From Sebastes aleutianus (Eukaryota; Chordata; Actinopteri; Perciformes; Sebastidae), in assembly GCA_916700875.1 (NCBI GenBank), contig CAKAKS010000038.1:15249444-15313443 (forward strand): 64,000 nucleotides of DNA, in the 5' to 3' direction. Shown here piece by piece: positions 24,301 through 35,450 of this stretch. The translations under genes were made by a program, and so were the position numbers. Under the pieces are notes generated by a model. That model was given only the letters and a program-made list of their open reading frames with translations. It did no database searches and was not told the origin of the DNA. How positions within the stretch are numbered: the stretch's first letter is position 1; every line of letters begins with the position of its first letter.

Positions 24301-27206
24301 ATTTAATTGCGATTAATCGCAACTTAATCACACATTTTTAGCTGTTAAAAATGTACCTTAAAGGGAGATTTGTCAAGTATTTAATACTCTTATCAACATG
24401 GGAGTGGGCAAATATGCTTGTTTTATACAAATGTGTGTATATATTTATAATTGGAAATCAATTAACAACACAAAACAATGACAAATATTGTCCAGAAACA
24501 CTCACAGGTACAAATTTGCGTTAACGCGTTATTATGCGTTAACTTTGACAGCCCTAGGTGGTAAAAATGTACGGAAGGAAGAGAGAGGTAATGTAATTAT
24601 CACAGTAGATGTATGATGGATGAGACAAGCCAACAACTAGGGCGGACAGAGAGTAAGGAGACAAATGAAAAAGAGGTCAAAAAAATTGACAAGTCAGTTG
24701 GTTTCCTCAACTGAAGCTTGATCTGATCAAGGTAAAACGCTTCCCTGTGAGTGAAAAAAGGACGACAAGAATAGAGTCGTAAGTCTCTATGAGTGTATCT
24801 GACCTGTAGCGTGCGTCTCTTGTTGTCCTCGGTGTGGATCCAAGCTCGGAGGGTGAGCTCTGTGATGAAGATCTGAGCTGCCTTGGCAAACAGGACCGGA
24901 GCCTCTGCACTGATCATCTGCACAGAGGAGATGGAGTTACACCTGCTTAAATACACCCACACTGTGACTATTTAACATCAATCACATAGCAGCTATAAAC
25001 ATGAATCACTCGGGACCGGAGGGACAAATGGCTGCATCACATTCACACGGGCTGAAAAAAATATAAGCAACGCATGCATTCATTTGTGTAAATTGATTAC
25101 ATAAAAATAATTTGGAGCTAATGTGTCAGCTCAAAACACACAAAACAACTATATTGCTCAGCAGGAGACTGTCACCAATATTCACCAAAAAACACTTGAA
25201 CATTTCTATTCTTTTCATCACAGTTGTGAGTAACCTTCAAACCTTTGTTTGTCCCTAACAACGCCTGTAAAATCACTGGTCTGCAGGCCTCTAGTGGCAA
25301 ATTGCTGAGCTTCACACTCCACTTCTTCATACCGAGTGGCATTGAACTCTCAGCCCAAGCCACACGGTAATTGGTTAAGTACATGGACATAAATGCGAAG
25401 CTTAAACGTACAAGACGGACTGTAAGAATACCACGCCACTCACATGTACGCGTGCGGTGAAAGCTGCTGTGTCAGGGCTGAGAGAAGGGTCCTGTCTTGG
25501 GATATGTTACTGATCTCCTGATCTCTTTACCATTTTAAGCTACAGCTTAACTAACGAGATAGTGCTCTTGACACGGCATATTCAAGCCAAACACACACAC
25601 ATATGTTCCAAGGCTTTCGCTTTAGAGACTATGACCAGTCCTGGCTGATAATCTGGTGTAATGGGGGTAAAATAATCGCTCCTTGTGCCTTAACTGTCAA
25701 GTTCAATGCAACTGACTGCTGGGAGATGGGTAGGTTCCTTTGCATAAAGCTTGTGGACACATGCCCCTAAAACTACGGTACAACCTCAGCCGAACTGAGC
25801 GATTGGTATTGGTATCAAGGTGTACTTTAAGATTGATTGCTATCAGTTATAATAAGCCCAATAAAATTCAGATTGTTACTTTATTTTTGCCACGTTGCTG
25901 TTTGACATAAACCACAACTTGCAGCAATGTGAACTGTGTTTTAAAAAGTCAACAAGCGGCTAAAATCTCTGCAATTTGTGGAGCTATATTAAAAACTAAA
26001 AGCAGCTACTTCTTATCGATTAGGGCTGCAAAATTAAATCGCAGGTGGCACAATTTTTGTTGAAGGAAAAATGTTGTCAAAATACCATTTTAAATAAAAT
26101 ATTGTGGTGCTGCAGAGATGTCCTGGCCTACACATCATATTCTACAGACTTAAGAAAACATCTTTGTTTGCACAAAAATCACACCATAATGATTTTAATA
26201 TGTTTTCAATGAAAACGAGAATAATGATGCAAAAATGATTAGTCCCTCTCATATTGCAAATCATATCGCAATTGTAATATCAGTCAAAATGATCGCAATT
26301 ATATATTTTTTCATAATCTTGCTGCCCTATTATGGACACAATGCCAGTGCTTCACAGAGTGGTATTAACAGCTACTTGCTACACAATCAGTTTTGTAATT
26401 TCACTGAATGACGCTGTTTACACACTGTTGATATGTTTTGATGTGGACTCATTTGATATAAATAATGGACTTCTTATCAACAGACAATGCTGAATGCGCA
26501 AGAGCCGATAATGTTTTTTCCATTATAAAATAAGTCCAACAGGCACTGAGTGCTCTGAGCACAACAGGCCACAAACCAAGAACTAGAGAACATTATCCGT
26601 CAGGCTTTAAGTCATTAAAATAATCAAACTTTTGTCTAAAATTGAAGTAAAATCAGAAACGTATTTTTAAAAACTGGTTCAAGCTATAAATTGCTTATTT
26701 TCCCCCTTAATCCTGTCTCTAAGAAATTCAAAATTACCAGTATGAATGGAAGGTTTTACCTATTTTAACCATAACGTGGTGATGAAAGAAACTACGAAGA
26801 ATTCACAAAAGTGTCATATGCTCCCACCAAAACAATTATTTTCTCAAAATGGTCAATCATTTATGCTGTCCCCTTACCTTGACATCCTCATCCAGCTTCA
26901 TGATTTTTTTGATTCGAGCCAGAGGTAACTCCTGCACACGGAAATCCTTCTGGAAATAAGGGATGGGTGGTCAGTGAGAGATAGAGACTAGAGCACAATA
27001 AAGTTGTGCTTTAGTATTTGCATGTGTTGGAAACCATATAAAACCATTGAATCTTAGTGATAATTTAGCTAGTATATGTTTGTCTGTGTGTTTCAGTGAC
27101 AGCGTACCACAGTCAGGTTCCTGATCTCCTCCATGACACGAGGCCAGAATGACTGCAGGGTCTGCTGGGCATCGCTGCCCCCGGCCCCGAACGCATCTGC
27201 GGACAT
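16220..27206 (-). CDS. nfyc: nfyc, nuclear transcription factor Y subunit gamma, complete coding region
   Basis: NF-YC pairs with NF-YB through histone folds, then binds NF-YA to form the trimer that recognises CCAAT boxes in promoters. Exons: 27206-27108, 26949-26878, 24917-24804, 22811-22716, 21005-20829, 18475-18407 (cassette), 17970-17812, 17488-17384, 17276-17217, 16339-16220. All are phase 0 with GT/AG borders, giving 356 aa, or 333 aa without the cassette (the common human form is about 335 aa). The start MSADAFGAGGSDAQQTLQSF follows an acceptor by a few bases. The histone fold spans residues about 41-117 ([20 protein letters not shown] through FLIDIVPRD). A glutamine-rich activation region follows, with TMQVGEGQQVQIVQA, TNTGEIQQIP and LQYIRLAQPVSG. 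The tail is MPAGQELTQPMFIQS. Identity is certain; the order and orientation relative to kcnq4 match human chromosome 1. Confidence 0.96.
16576..16921. mobile_element. MITE with AGGGCTGCAACTAA ends, inside last nfyc intron
   Basis: Inverted ends AGGGCTGCAACTAACGATT and AATCTTTGCAGCTCT. Internal blocks (GATATTCAGTTTACTGTCAT, GAAGCTGGAATCAGAGAA) match an inverted copy at 45892-46172. It is non-coding and sits between nfyc exons 16339-16220 and 17276-17217. Confidence 0.85.
18343..18370. repeat. (TG)n tract 36 bases beyond the nfyc cassette exon donor
   Basis: Fourteen TG units on the plus strand, read as (CA)n in the nfyc transcript. The tract begins about 36 bases into the intron after exon 18475-18407. 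Confidence 0.95.
18407..18475 (-). CDS. nfyc: nfyc 23-codon cassette exon (MLQGATMQQLQQVQV...)
   Basis: Encodes MLQGATMQQLQQVQVQSQG plus TPIT, 69 bases, phase 0 on both sides, between a CCATCAG acceptor and a GTAAAC donor. Inclusion or skipping leaves the frame intact. It extends the glutamine-rich activation domain. That it is alternative is an inference from its multiple-of-three length, the duplicated copy 1.2 kb upstream and the length of the usual NF-YC form. Confidence 0.8.
19652..19693 (-). pseudogene. nfyc: Duplicated copy of the nfyc cassette exon, original donor lost
   Basis: After the same TCGGGCCATCAG acceptor, 14 codons spell MLQGATMQQLQQVQ, identical in protein to the exon at 18475. 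At least 20 bases of upstream intron are also duplicated. The cassette's own donor (ACG|GTAAAC) reads ACACCC here and is gone. A new donor, CAG|GTGGGG, is available after codon 14 and would keep phase 0. It could be a decayed copy or a functional 42-base alternative exon; sequence alone does not decide. Confidence 0.6.
19909..20316. mobile_element. Inverted-repeat element in nfyc intron
   Basis: Ends GTCATACATTTGCGAG plus AAAAAACTCAGAA and, inverted, TTCAGAGTTTTTTCC plus TTGTAAATGTATGAC. The interior has a repeated TGTGCTCTTTTATGAACATA (about 20020 and 20222). It carries no transposase. It is probably a non-autonomous DNA transposon. Confidence 0.5.
21017..21075. repeat. (CA)n tract next to the acceptor of the fifth nfyc exon
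   Basis: Interrupted CA repeat on plus, so a (UG)n tract in the nfyc transcript. It ends 12 bases before exon 21005-20829, leaving only TTTCACCTCCAG between the tract and the exon. Confidence 0.95.
22050..22373. mobile_element. Fish repeat with GGGTTGGGCGATATG start
   Basis: Starts AGGGTTGGGCGATATGACTG and ends GTGATATAGAACTACCAGCCCT, imperfect inverted ends with internal palindromic TATATACAG blocks. It lies in an nfyc intron and is non-coding. Confidence 0.55.
24279..24555. mobile_element. MITE with AGGGCTGTCAA ends, deleted copy
   Basis: Ends AGGGCTGTCAATCGATTAAA and TTAACTTTGACAGCCCT. It shares ends and the block CAAGTATTTAATACTC with the longer copy at 42859-43560 but lacks most of the interior. 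It lies in an nfyc intron. Confidence 0.85.
26022..26328. mobile_element. MITE with AGGGCTGCAAAATTA ends
   Basis: Ends AGGGCTGCAAAATTAAATCG and ATAATCTTGCTGCCCT with subterminal ATCGCAATT blocks. It is non-coding and lies in the nfyc intron between exons 24917 and 26878. Confidence 0.7.
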
Positions 27207-27218
27207 CCTCTACTCTGC
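27108..27218 (-). other. nfyc: nfyc start exon and acceptor that fixes the start codon
   Basis: The minus strand reads TTGATGCAG|CAGAGTAGAGG then ATG at 27206-27204. The acceptor AG 11 bases before the ATG shows that the 5' UTR continues in upstream exons. There is no other in-frame ATG between acceptor and start. Confidence 0.65.
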
Positions 27219-28422
27219 TGCATCAAGGAATGACAGGGGAGGAGAGAGGTGGAAACAAAAGGTTAATTATTAGAAAACACAAAAAAAAAGATGTGATGCT
27301 TCAGTTACTCAAGACAGGTCATGTGCTAAGGACAAAAAATACAGTGTCAGTCCGAGCCAGGCTTGTGCTGGCCAGAACTCTTCTCGTGTGTCAGAACCAC
27401 ATATCCTATCATGGCCTATAATTATAATACAGTGAAATCCAAAATAGATCCTGACGGGCTTCTATTCTTGTCCTTGTGGGATGTTGACATGCCCAAGAAT
27501 CCACCACCAGACCGACTGCACACTCCCTGATTATGAATGGCTCACCTTTAGCACATAGCTGCAGCTCCTCTGCAAACACAAGCATGTCATGTGCAAGTCA
27601 ACCACTGCTGATGACCCCACGCACTGAGGACAATGCTGAAGCCACAGATCTATGAGACGCGTGTGTGTTTGTGTAATAGAGAAACAATCTCCTGACCAGT
27701 TTTTTGATGGATGAACATTGTGAGCACACACAGACACATGCTCAAAAACTAGAGCTGTAAAGTGATATAAACCAACTGTTACACACGCATGCATGTAGAC
27801 ATAAAAACCAGTGCTTCTACAAGGGGTCTGACGGGTTGAAAGAGGATCCAGCAGGTTACTATGGCATGCCAGGAATCTGCTGGGGGAATATTGGCCTGCC
27901 TGTCTGAGCACGCAGAGCTTGGAGTGTCTGGATCGCACTCTTTCACTCTCTCCCTTCTACCCCCCCTACCTCAGTGAAAAGATTCGCCAGAAGGGAGAAG
28001 AAAAAGAGACACAGGGAGACAGAACAAGAGATGAGTGTGTGGAGCTACTCAAGAGAGACGGGGTGTGTGTTTGTGTGTGTTGCTGAGGGAGGGGTAGTGC
28101 CTTGTCCAGTTCGGCATTAATCCAGCGCTAAGACAAAGTGCCAAAGGCTTTAACAGGGGGAGGTAAGAGAGAAACAGGGCCGCAGTCAGACTGCTGTGCA
28201 AACTAGCTATGTGGGTCAAACAAGACAGAAAAGAGGGAGACGCAGACAGAAAGAGAGAGACATGACAGAACAAAGAAAAAGAGTGTTAGGAGAAGGGGGG
28301 TCACCTCTTTATCTTCTCTTTCTTTTCTCACTCTGGGCCAACAAGCATGAATGGCTACAGCTCTGGTCCAGCTGACAGACCAATACAAAACAAAAGACTG
28401 CCTTTCGAGCACTCCATCTAGT

Positions 28423-28940
28423 AGGGCCGGGGCGATACACCTATCTCCTAATACAATACTATTACGATACTTGGGTGCCGATTCAATATGTATTGCGATT
28501 TTATAGTATTGCGATTCTACAAGTATTGCAATTCCATATTACGATTTATTGCAATTTTTGTTAACTTTTTTAACACTAGACCATGGGAAAAAGTTGAACG
28601 ATACACTTCTAGGGACTTTACTTTGGAAAGATATCTAAATTAATACAGTAAAAATGTTTGATTTTTAGCATGTATTTAGCCATCGATCTCTTGAAGTCAA
28701 ATATATCCGTCACTGTCAGGCATTATTTATTAATACATTTCCCAAACAAATTAGTAGTATTTTCTATTAATTTATAGGGGACATGTAATTGTTTTAAACT
28801 ACTAGTAAATATAATCCATCAATCTTATTTCTATATATGTATTTTGTTTATACAGTTCCTCCGCCGTTTTCTACTTTTGTTGTGTCAGCTCACTGTGACG
28901 TCACATTACACAGACTACAACAATAAAAGCAGTATCTTCC
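28423..28940. repeat. Dispersed repeat, long copy of family also at 3041-3240
   Basis: Starts GGGCCGGGGCGATACACC; the interior has GATTTATTGCAATTTTTGTT and AGACCATGGGAAAAAG, and the distal part has GACTACAACAATAAAAGC. The start and distal blocks are both present in the 3041 copy, so both copies belong to one family. Confidence 0.7.
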
Positions 28941-29811
28941 TTCTACCTCCGTATACACTAAAATTAAGCAAATATTTCAAGTCTGGCATAAAAAAAATCT
29001 ATTTCAAAATCGAAAAAAAAAACTGTTACAGAGGCGTAGTAGTGGACTGTTTTGACTCTGGTTCCACGCTAGCTCCTTTATTCATACCACTTAAGTGCAG
29101 TTGTAAATATTTTACACTGATAAATCACTAATCCAGAATCCACAATTGATTTTTGACAGGAAAGATTGCTTCTCTGGCAGTTGTGGGAGTTACTGAATAA
29201 TAAAGAAGAAGAAGCACTGCTGCATCCCGTTCTGTCATTCAGTTTTCGACAGAGAGTAGCCTAAATCAATGAGACAGAATGGCAGCAGGGGGTGGCTTTA
29301 TATAAATCAATCGGGCAGCTTGTAGCTATGGCATGCCAGGCTAGTGATTGACCTTGACAGTGTCTCCCCTTCTCTGTCTGACGCTCCAGTGTCCAGTTGC
29401 ATTTCAAGGTTGATTGAAATCCTGCAGTCACTAGAACAATCCCAGCATTCCACGGGGCAGGAATGACTGATGGGAACTGTAGTTTTTCTCCTCTGCCTGA
29501 TGGGTAAACTGACCTCTGCCTGTTCTTTCAGGGCCTCTGTGTGCTTAGTTTGCAGCACCATGGTCATGCAAATAGGGCACAAAAATATCTTTTCCAGCTA
29601 ATATTTATAAACCTGCATCAGCACTTGATCTTGTGATAATTTTGAACAAGACACTCTTGTGTTTCTGTGTCCGTCTGCCAGCTTGTGTGGTTCTCTCCAA
29701 CTGGTAGCCTGCTAAGAAACAATAATTCACATAATGAATCATGACAACCATCAGGTTAATAACCATGGCAACAACGCTGTGACCCAGAGGAAACAGAGGA
29801 GGATAGAGCAT

Positions 29812-30355
29812 GGACGTATAAAGAGAACTGGATACAGCGTTGGAGGCGGGCTCCCGTTCATTCCTATGAGAGTTGGTCAGTGGAGTATGAAGCCAAAATG
29901 GCTAGACTGTCGAGTGATAAAGTACAAGTATCATCCGGCGATCTTCCGTATAAAGTACCCGTATCATCCGGCGATCTTCCGCACCAATTGGGTCCACAGG
30001 CACAGTAGCATTTCCTTTATCCCCGCCTCCCAGCCCTCGCTCTAGCCTCGGTCTGGGTCTCATTCACATGAACGGAGGAAGGGAAATAACTCGGATTCGG
30101 CTATTAGTGCATTTTACAACTTTTAGGACCTAATGATTTAAATAAGGGCTATTCAAGTGTTCATACTGGGGAGTTGATTTACCTAATTCATATATCTGCT
30201 GAATTACAGATGTCTCTTTCCCAATGTAAGACTATGGGAAAAAGTATTTTTGGGCCCAATGGCATCACGTGACAGTCATGGAAGCTGTAGTACCACCATT
30301 TGGCCACTACAAATATTTGCTTCACAGCCCGGCGCTCTTCCTGGGGGCTTGGGAT
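29812..30355. repeat. Probable dispersed repeat with a 33-base tandem duplication
   Basis: Starts GACGTATAAAGAGAACTGG and has no splice or coding logic. It resembles dispersed fish repeats in style, but no second copy is in this window. Within it 29919-29951 and 29952-29984 are near-identical 33-base units (AAAGTAC..GTATCATCCGGCG..TTCCG). Confidence 0.4.
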
Positions 30356-31445
30356 TGAGGAGTTAAAACAGCAAATGATTCAATTGATAAAAAAGTAAAA
30401 CACACACAGGCCACCCCAGCACCTTCTGCTCTCACACATAAAGCACTTCTGCTAAACCCCTGCCTATTCTTTTAAAACACTCGCTGTTATTAAATCACAC
30501 ATACACCCCAACCCCCTCTCTCTGACCCTGTGACCTTCAATCTAAATACACAGCCAGGCACTAACCACAGCAGCAGGAGGAGGGGGGGGCCCGAGGGGAA
30601 GTCAATATGTGAGAAAGCAAGTGTGACGAGGTTCAGGCTGAAGCGTGAGAAGGGGAAAAAGAAACAAGGCAAGTAAGAAGAAGAGACGGGTTAAGAAGCA
30701 TCAACATGCCTTTAACGTTGCTCCTCCAGCTATGCTCTACCTACAGTACACCAATATTAGCATATTTCCCAAGGCTTTGCATCAATGGAAAGTTTGCGTG
30801 GGAGCCCGCTGATGTCTGACACACAAGTGCCGAACATAATGTCTTCTGCTGACTTCTGCAACACCTTCTATGGTCTGGGTCTAGTCTAGTCAAACAAACA
30901 CTCCACTGCAGAAAGAAAATCAATTTCGAAATTCCCTGAAAGCTGATAAATGGCAGCGTTATAAAAGTTGTAACAGGTCTGGAGGTTAATGCAGACAATA
31001 AGGGAAAGCCAGTGTCGAGATTGCTTGTTTTATCTGCAGCAATAAGTACTATTTGCTTCTGTATTTCAGGTCTCTAATCTATAGTAAGCTTTGAAGTCCA
31101 TAAATGGAAATGTAAAGAATTTGTTAAAGCTTGTTAGTTCAGTTTGCTCCATGATACGTATAGTCAGCACAGCATTGTAGATCGCTCTACATAAAGTGTC
31201 TATAAATGTGGTGAACATTTTGTACTTTCATGTGAGCCTGGATAATACTGTGAATCATTCTGCTGTAATGAACCAGACAAGCATCTCTGCTGTGTTGTTC
31301 TAAGCTGCTACTGTATGCTATATTAGGGTACATTGTGTTGTTTTGCGCTGTGCATCTCTCCTCTCCTCTTCCCTGCGGCTCTGTTGTCCTTCATCAGGTC
31401 ATTGAGACACAGAGATGCTGGTGTTGGGTTTCCTACCATCTCTGC

Positions 31446-31513
31446 TGTGTGTGTGTGTGCGTGTGCGTGTGCGTGTGCGTGTGCGTGTGCGTGTGCGTGT
31501 GCGTGTGCGTGCG
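31446..31513. repeat. (TGTGCG)n microsatellite
   Basis: Alternating purine-pyrimidine tract, TG units then about ten TGTGCG units. It explains long open frames of Arg-Val, Cys-Val and His-Ala type on both strands. Confidence 0.97.
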
Positions 31514-34500
31514 TTTCTGTGTGTGTCTTTGAGGAAAAATGTGATGTCTGTGCTTTGTCGACATTGTCCAACACAGCAACTTGCTCTTCCTCCTTCAGCG
31601 GCTCTACATCTCTCTTCCTGTCTCTCCTCCAGTACTTCCCATCTCTCTCTGTCACTCGTGGGTGTGTGTTTCTCGCTTTGCTCTGTCTTACTTGCTTTCA
31701 CCTGATCCCCTTCTTCCAACTTCTCTGAGAAAGTCAATGCTGCTCCGCTTGCAGCAGCTGAATCAGCGCTAATGTTGTTCTGCCAGCCCAGTCCCGCATC
31801 TCTCCCGTCTCATCCCTCCCTCCCTCCTTCGCTAACTGGCACGTCACATCAAGTGGCCACTCACAGCAGCATCAGCGACTCGCTCCAACTCTGACATCAC
31901 ACCACTTTACACAATTCCTGTCCAAATAAACCTGATAGCAGTGTAGGCAGACGACCGGAAAAAACATCAAGATAGCATCACTTAGCCTTGTGCCTATTCA
32001 TTTGCTCTTTAAGATAAGTAAAAGAGCTAGGAAAGGGCAAATTTTTCAGTGCCAAACTCAGGCATTGTTGTAAAAGAGACAGTACAGTTGAGCGAATGAA
32101 TTAATTGGCCTTCGGTTAAGAAGAAATGTTCTGCAGCTAATTGCCCCCTTAATGACCTGACGGTTGGTGTAAATTGAGCTTAATTTTGCTGAATGTAGTT
32201 GATAGGTAATGAGGCGAGGCAGTTTGGGACAAACTGAAGGCCTATTTGAGACAGAGGAGTGAACTTTTCCCTGAGGTGTTTCAGTATCACATTGTCATAG
32301 TGCTGAAGAGGAACTCATCTCATCCCAGATCTTTCCCTGAAGCAGAGCTGACACTCACATTGAAGCAGATGTGCACTGAGAGGACCACACAGAAATAAAG
32401 TGGCGTGTACTGTACCAAATTAATGTGTAAATGTGTGTCATAATCTGCAATAAGTGTGAATCTTTTAACCTTGGTCACAGAGGATCTTTATCTCACAGCT
32501 CAGTGAAATTACAAATGTACCAATTTAGTTAATATATCTGCTTGATTTGATTAATTTATTAATCTAACATTGTGAAAAGCTGTCAGAAAGGTTTTTAGAA
32601 TATAGTTCAGGTAATCCCAGATAGTTTTAAAACTAAGCTGATTCTTACAACGTCCTGTCAATTAGCATATAACATGGATATAGACAAATAAAGATACAAT
32701 TTGTTGATAAATGATAGAAGGAGGGGGCGACAAAGAGGAAGGGCTAAAAGATGAAGATACTATGACCTTAAAGCAACCTTACACTTTGTTACTCTTCATG
32801 GTTGCTAACAGTTAAAACATCAGGCTGTGCAAAGAGCAACCACATGGACTGGTTACCATAACATTTCGATATAAATGATGAAATCAACCGAAAGATATGT
32901 TTTTGTGTGTAATATAGTACCAACTATGGGATGAGTGTTGCTACATTGACATGTCTAGCAAGAGGTAAATTTTCCACATGCTGCTGAGTGAAACTGTCAA
33001 TGATGCAGAATGGGCAGTTCTGCAGGAAGGTCACTAAAGGTTAAAGTCTGCTAGGTTTTAACTGGACTCCTAAGCAGAAAAAACAAACGCAACACAACAC
33101 ATGTAAACCAGAATATATCATTGGACCACTGAGAATCTTTACCTACTGTTTAACATTCAGTATGTCAGTTTTATTCTGATTTACTATACCTGGATAGATG
33201 GAATAAATATAAGTAACAAATGTCATACTGACAAACATTAATTGTAAATGACGGCCATAAACTAAACAGGGTGTATTTACAAATCCTGAACTATAACAGC
33301 GTTCACCTTGATGAACCCAATCACAAACACTACACAGAAACAAACTGGCACGGTTACAACACGCAGGGTAAATGATCTACTCGGGCAAAACAAAAAAACA
33401 AGAAGTTCCCAGCCAGGAATTACAGATTAACTACTGGGACACGCACAACATTTTTCACAGATGTTGGTGCAAATGTTTTGTGATTAAAAAAAGAACAGAC
33501 GGGGTGATAATGACAGACGTGCCCGCTGTGACCTGCAGTGCAACATCCCTTTGGCGTGGCTGCACCGAACCGGCCGACCAAACGGCCCCTGCAAACTTTG
33601 CCCTTGGTTCTGCTTCGAGCCAACTCCAGGAAGTGCTAGTCACTGATCTCCCAAGGTCATTCAACAGAGGAGAGAGAGAAACCAGAGAGGGAGGAGGGAG
33701 AGAGATGAAAGAGAGAAGGGGAGGGAGAGGGGGAGGATAGAAAAGGACAGGTTTTTCAACTTTCACTGCAGCACTTAAGTGACCCCAGTGGTTCGGGTTG
33801 TGTGCTTTCTAAGAAGCTTAACAAAAACATCACATACTGTACATATCAGCTATGTTCTGTACCTCTCTTTGGGTTTCGCTTCCGCTCATCTATCTCTACA
33901 TATTTCCTTCTCATTGCTGACAGAGAGACCGCAGGAGCCAATCTCACATTCCTGTGACCTTCATCCAACGCTAGGCCCAGTCTCTGGCGTCAAAGTAGGC
34001 AGGGCTAAAGCTACCTGCATATTACATGCTGGCACACAGCTGACTCCCCCTGGGTGCCCACACTGTCTTTGGTGACAGTGTACACATGTAAAAACACAAG
34101 GGGGGCAAGGGCAAAAGAGTGAATGCGCGGCAGCGGTAGTGGTCACCTTAGTGATAAGCTGAGAGGCCTAGCTATGTCTGAGTGGTTTGCATTTACTTTG
34201 TCCTTCCCCCGGTGTGCCTATGGTACAGTACATGGCACAAATGATATTCAAATCTCATGCAGACAGCAGCCAACCCTGGGATTTGGCAGCAATGGCTTCA
34301 ACTTAAGAGTTATTTTTAGTCTCCCTCTCTCAATCTCTCACACTCTCTCTCTTTCCCCCATCGGGACTTTGTTTTGTCAAAGGCACCAATGGAAACTTTC
34401 AATTAGGGAGCAAAGGAGGGAGGAGAAAGGCAGTCAGAGAGGCAAGTGAGAGAAGAAGCGCCCTCCAAAGATTCCATCAGAAGAGATCAGATCAAACTAT

Positions 34501-35330
34501 TAGCCTCCTCTGTCCGTGAAGCTGACAGGCTGACAGTCTGTCCCATCTGGGCGTCTGGCACTGTCGGGGCGGGGGCCTGGGGGGTCCTGAGGTCACTGCA
34601 ACCAGCTGCACCTCCACCCCTGGGGACCTATGACACCAACAGCGACAACAACACGGAAAGATACGCTCTCCGAGTTCTCCATATACGTCAACTGCCATCT
34701 TTGCCTCTCAGCTCTGCGTCACTGTCTGGCGATAGTGTGTAAACAAGGACGAAACGAGGTCCGGACCAGCACCGTGACACACTGCAGCCACAGGCCCCCA
34801 GGACATCAACACCACCAAGACAGTGGAGAACATCTGAGCACAGAGTGTGGCAGCCATGCACTTACATGCAGTCGCTAACAGTGGGTAAGTGTTGACGTGC
34901 GTGTGCATGGTGGTCCAAAGTCAAAACTAGTGACAGCCAAAGGCAGGTGGACTTCACTCTATACTGTTACATTGAGCATTTAAAAAATACAACAAACATG
35001 AACAACAATCATAGTTTTTTTTTTTAACCACAGTCCATTCTGTAAAAAGCATCAATGCTGTACTGAAGTGACAACTGAAGGACATGGATGAGAGACAAAC
35101 GCACATAACACACAACTCCAATCTTCCAAGGAGAGTACTACAGTACAGCAAAGGGAGGGGGGGATGAGGACAGCTGTAAAGGACAGACACTGTCTCATCA
35201 CTGCAGAGCATGATGGAGAGAGAGAGACGTCAGAAAGTGAACAGAGGTGAACAATTTATTCAGAAGCTCAAAGCTTAACCAACTTGGCAGGTGTTGTCTC
35301 GATGTGTGTGTTTTCAGCGGTCAGACTTAC

Positions 35331-35450
35331 CCCTGTGCCCTTCATGTTGAATGGCCTGCACTGCTGGAGCACAGCAGAATAGAGGGAAACAGATAGCCCT
35401 GTTCAAGTCTCCTTGAGAGCAGCAGCGGCAGCAGGAAGAAGAGGCACAGA
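35331..35450 (-). other. nfyc: Possible alternative non-coding first exon of nfyc
   Basis: On the minus strand a very good donor, CACAGGG|GTAAGTCT, occurs at 35331/35330, preceded by GC-rich sequence. An upstream ATG (ATGAAGGGCACAGGG) would start a short frame out of phase with the main start after splicing. No acceptor is evident just before it, so it could be a first exon from a second promoter. The upper limit is arbitrary. Confidence 0.3.

Larger units (their letters stand above)
27219..35330. other. Long nfyc 5' intron, no coding gene seen
   Basis: Non-coding. It contains the repeats listed at 28423, 29812 and 31446. Pyrimidine/purine-rich stretches (28040-28330, 33650-33740, 34320-34450) generate long spurious frames. 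No other gene is seen. Confidence 0.5.

Noticed and set aside
31323..31737. Four overlapping open frames of 96-131 codons
   Set aside because: All are translations of the (TGTGCG)n tract and its flanks; no splice sites or family resemblance.
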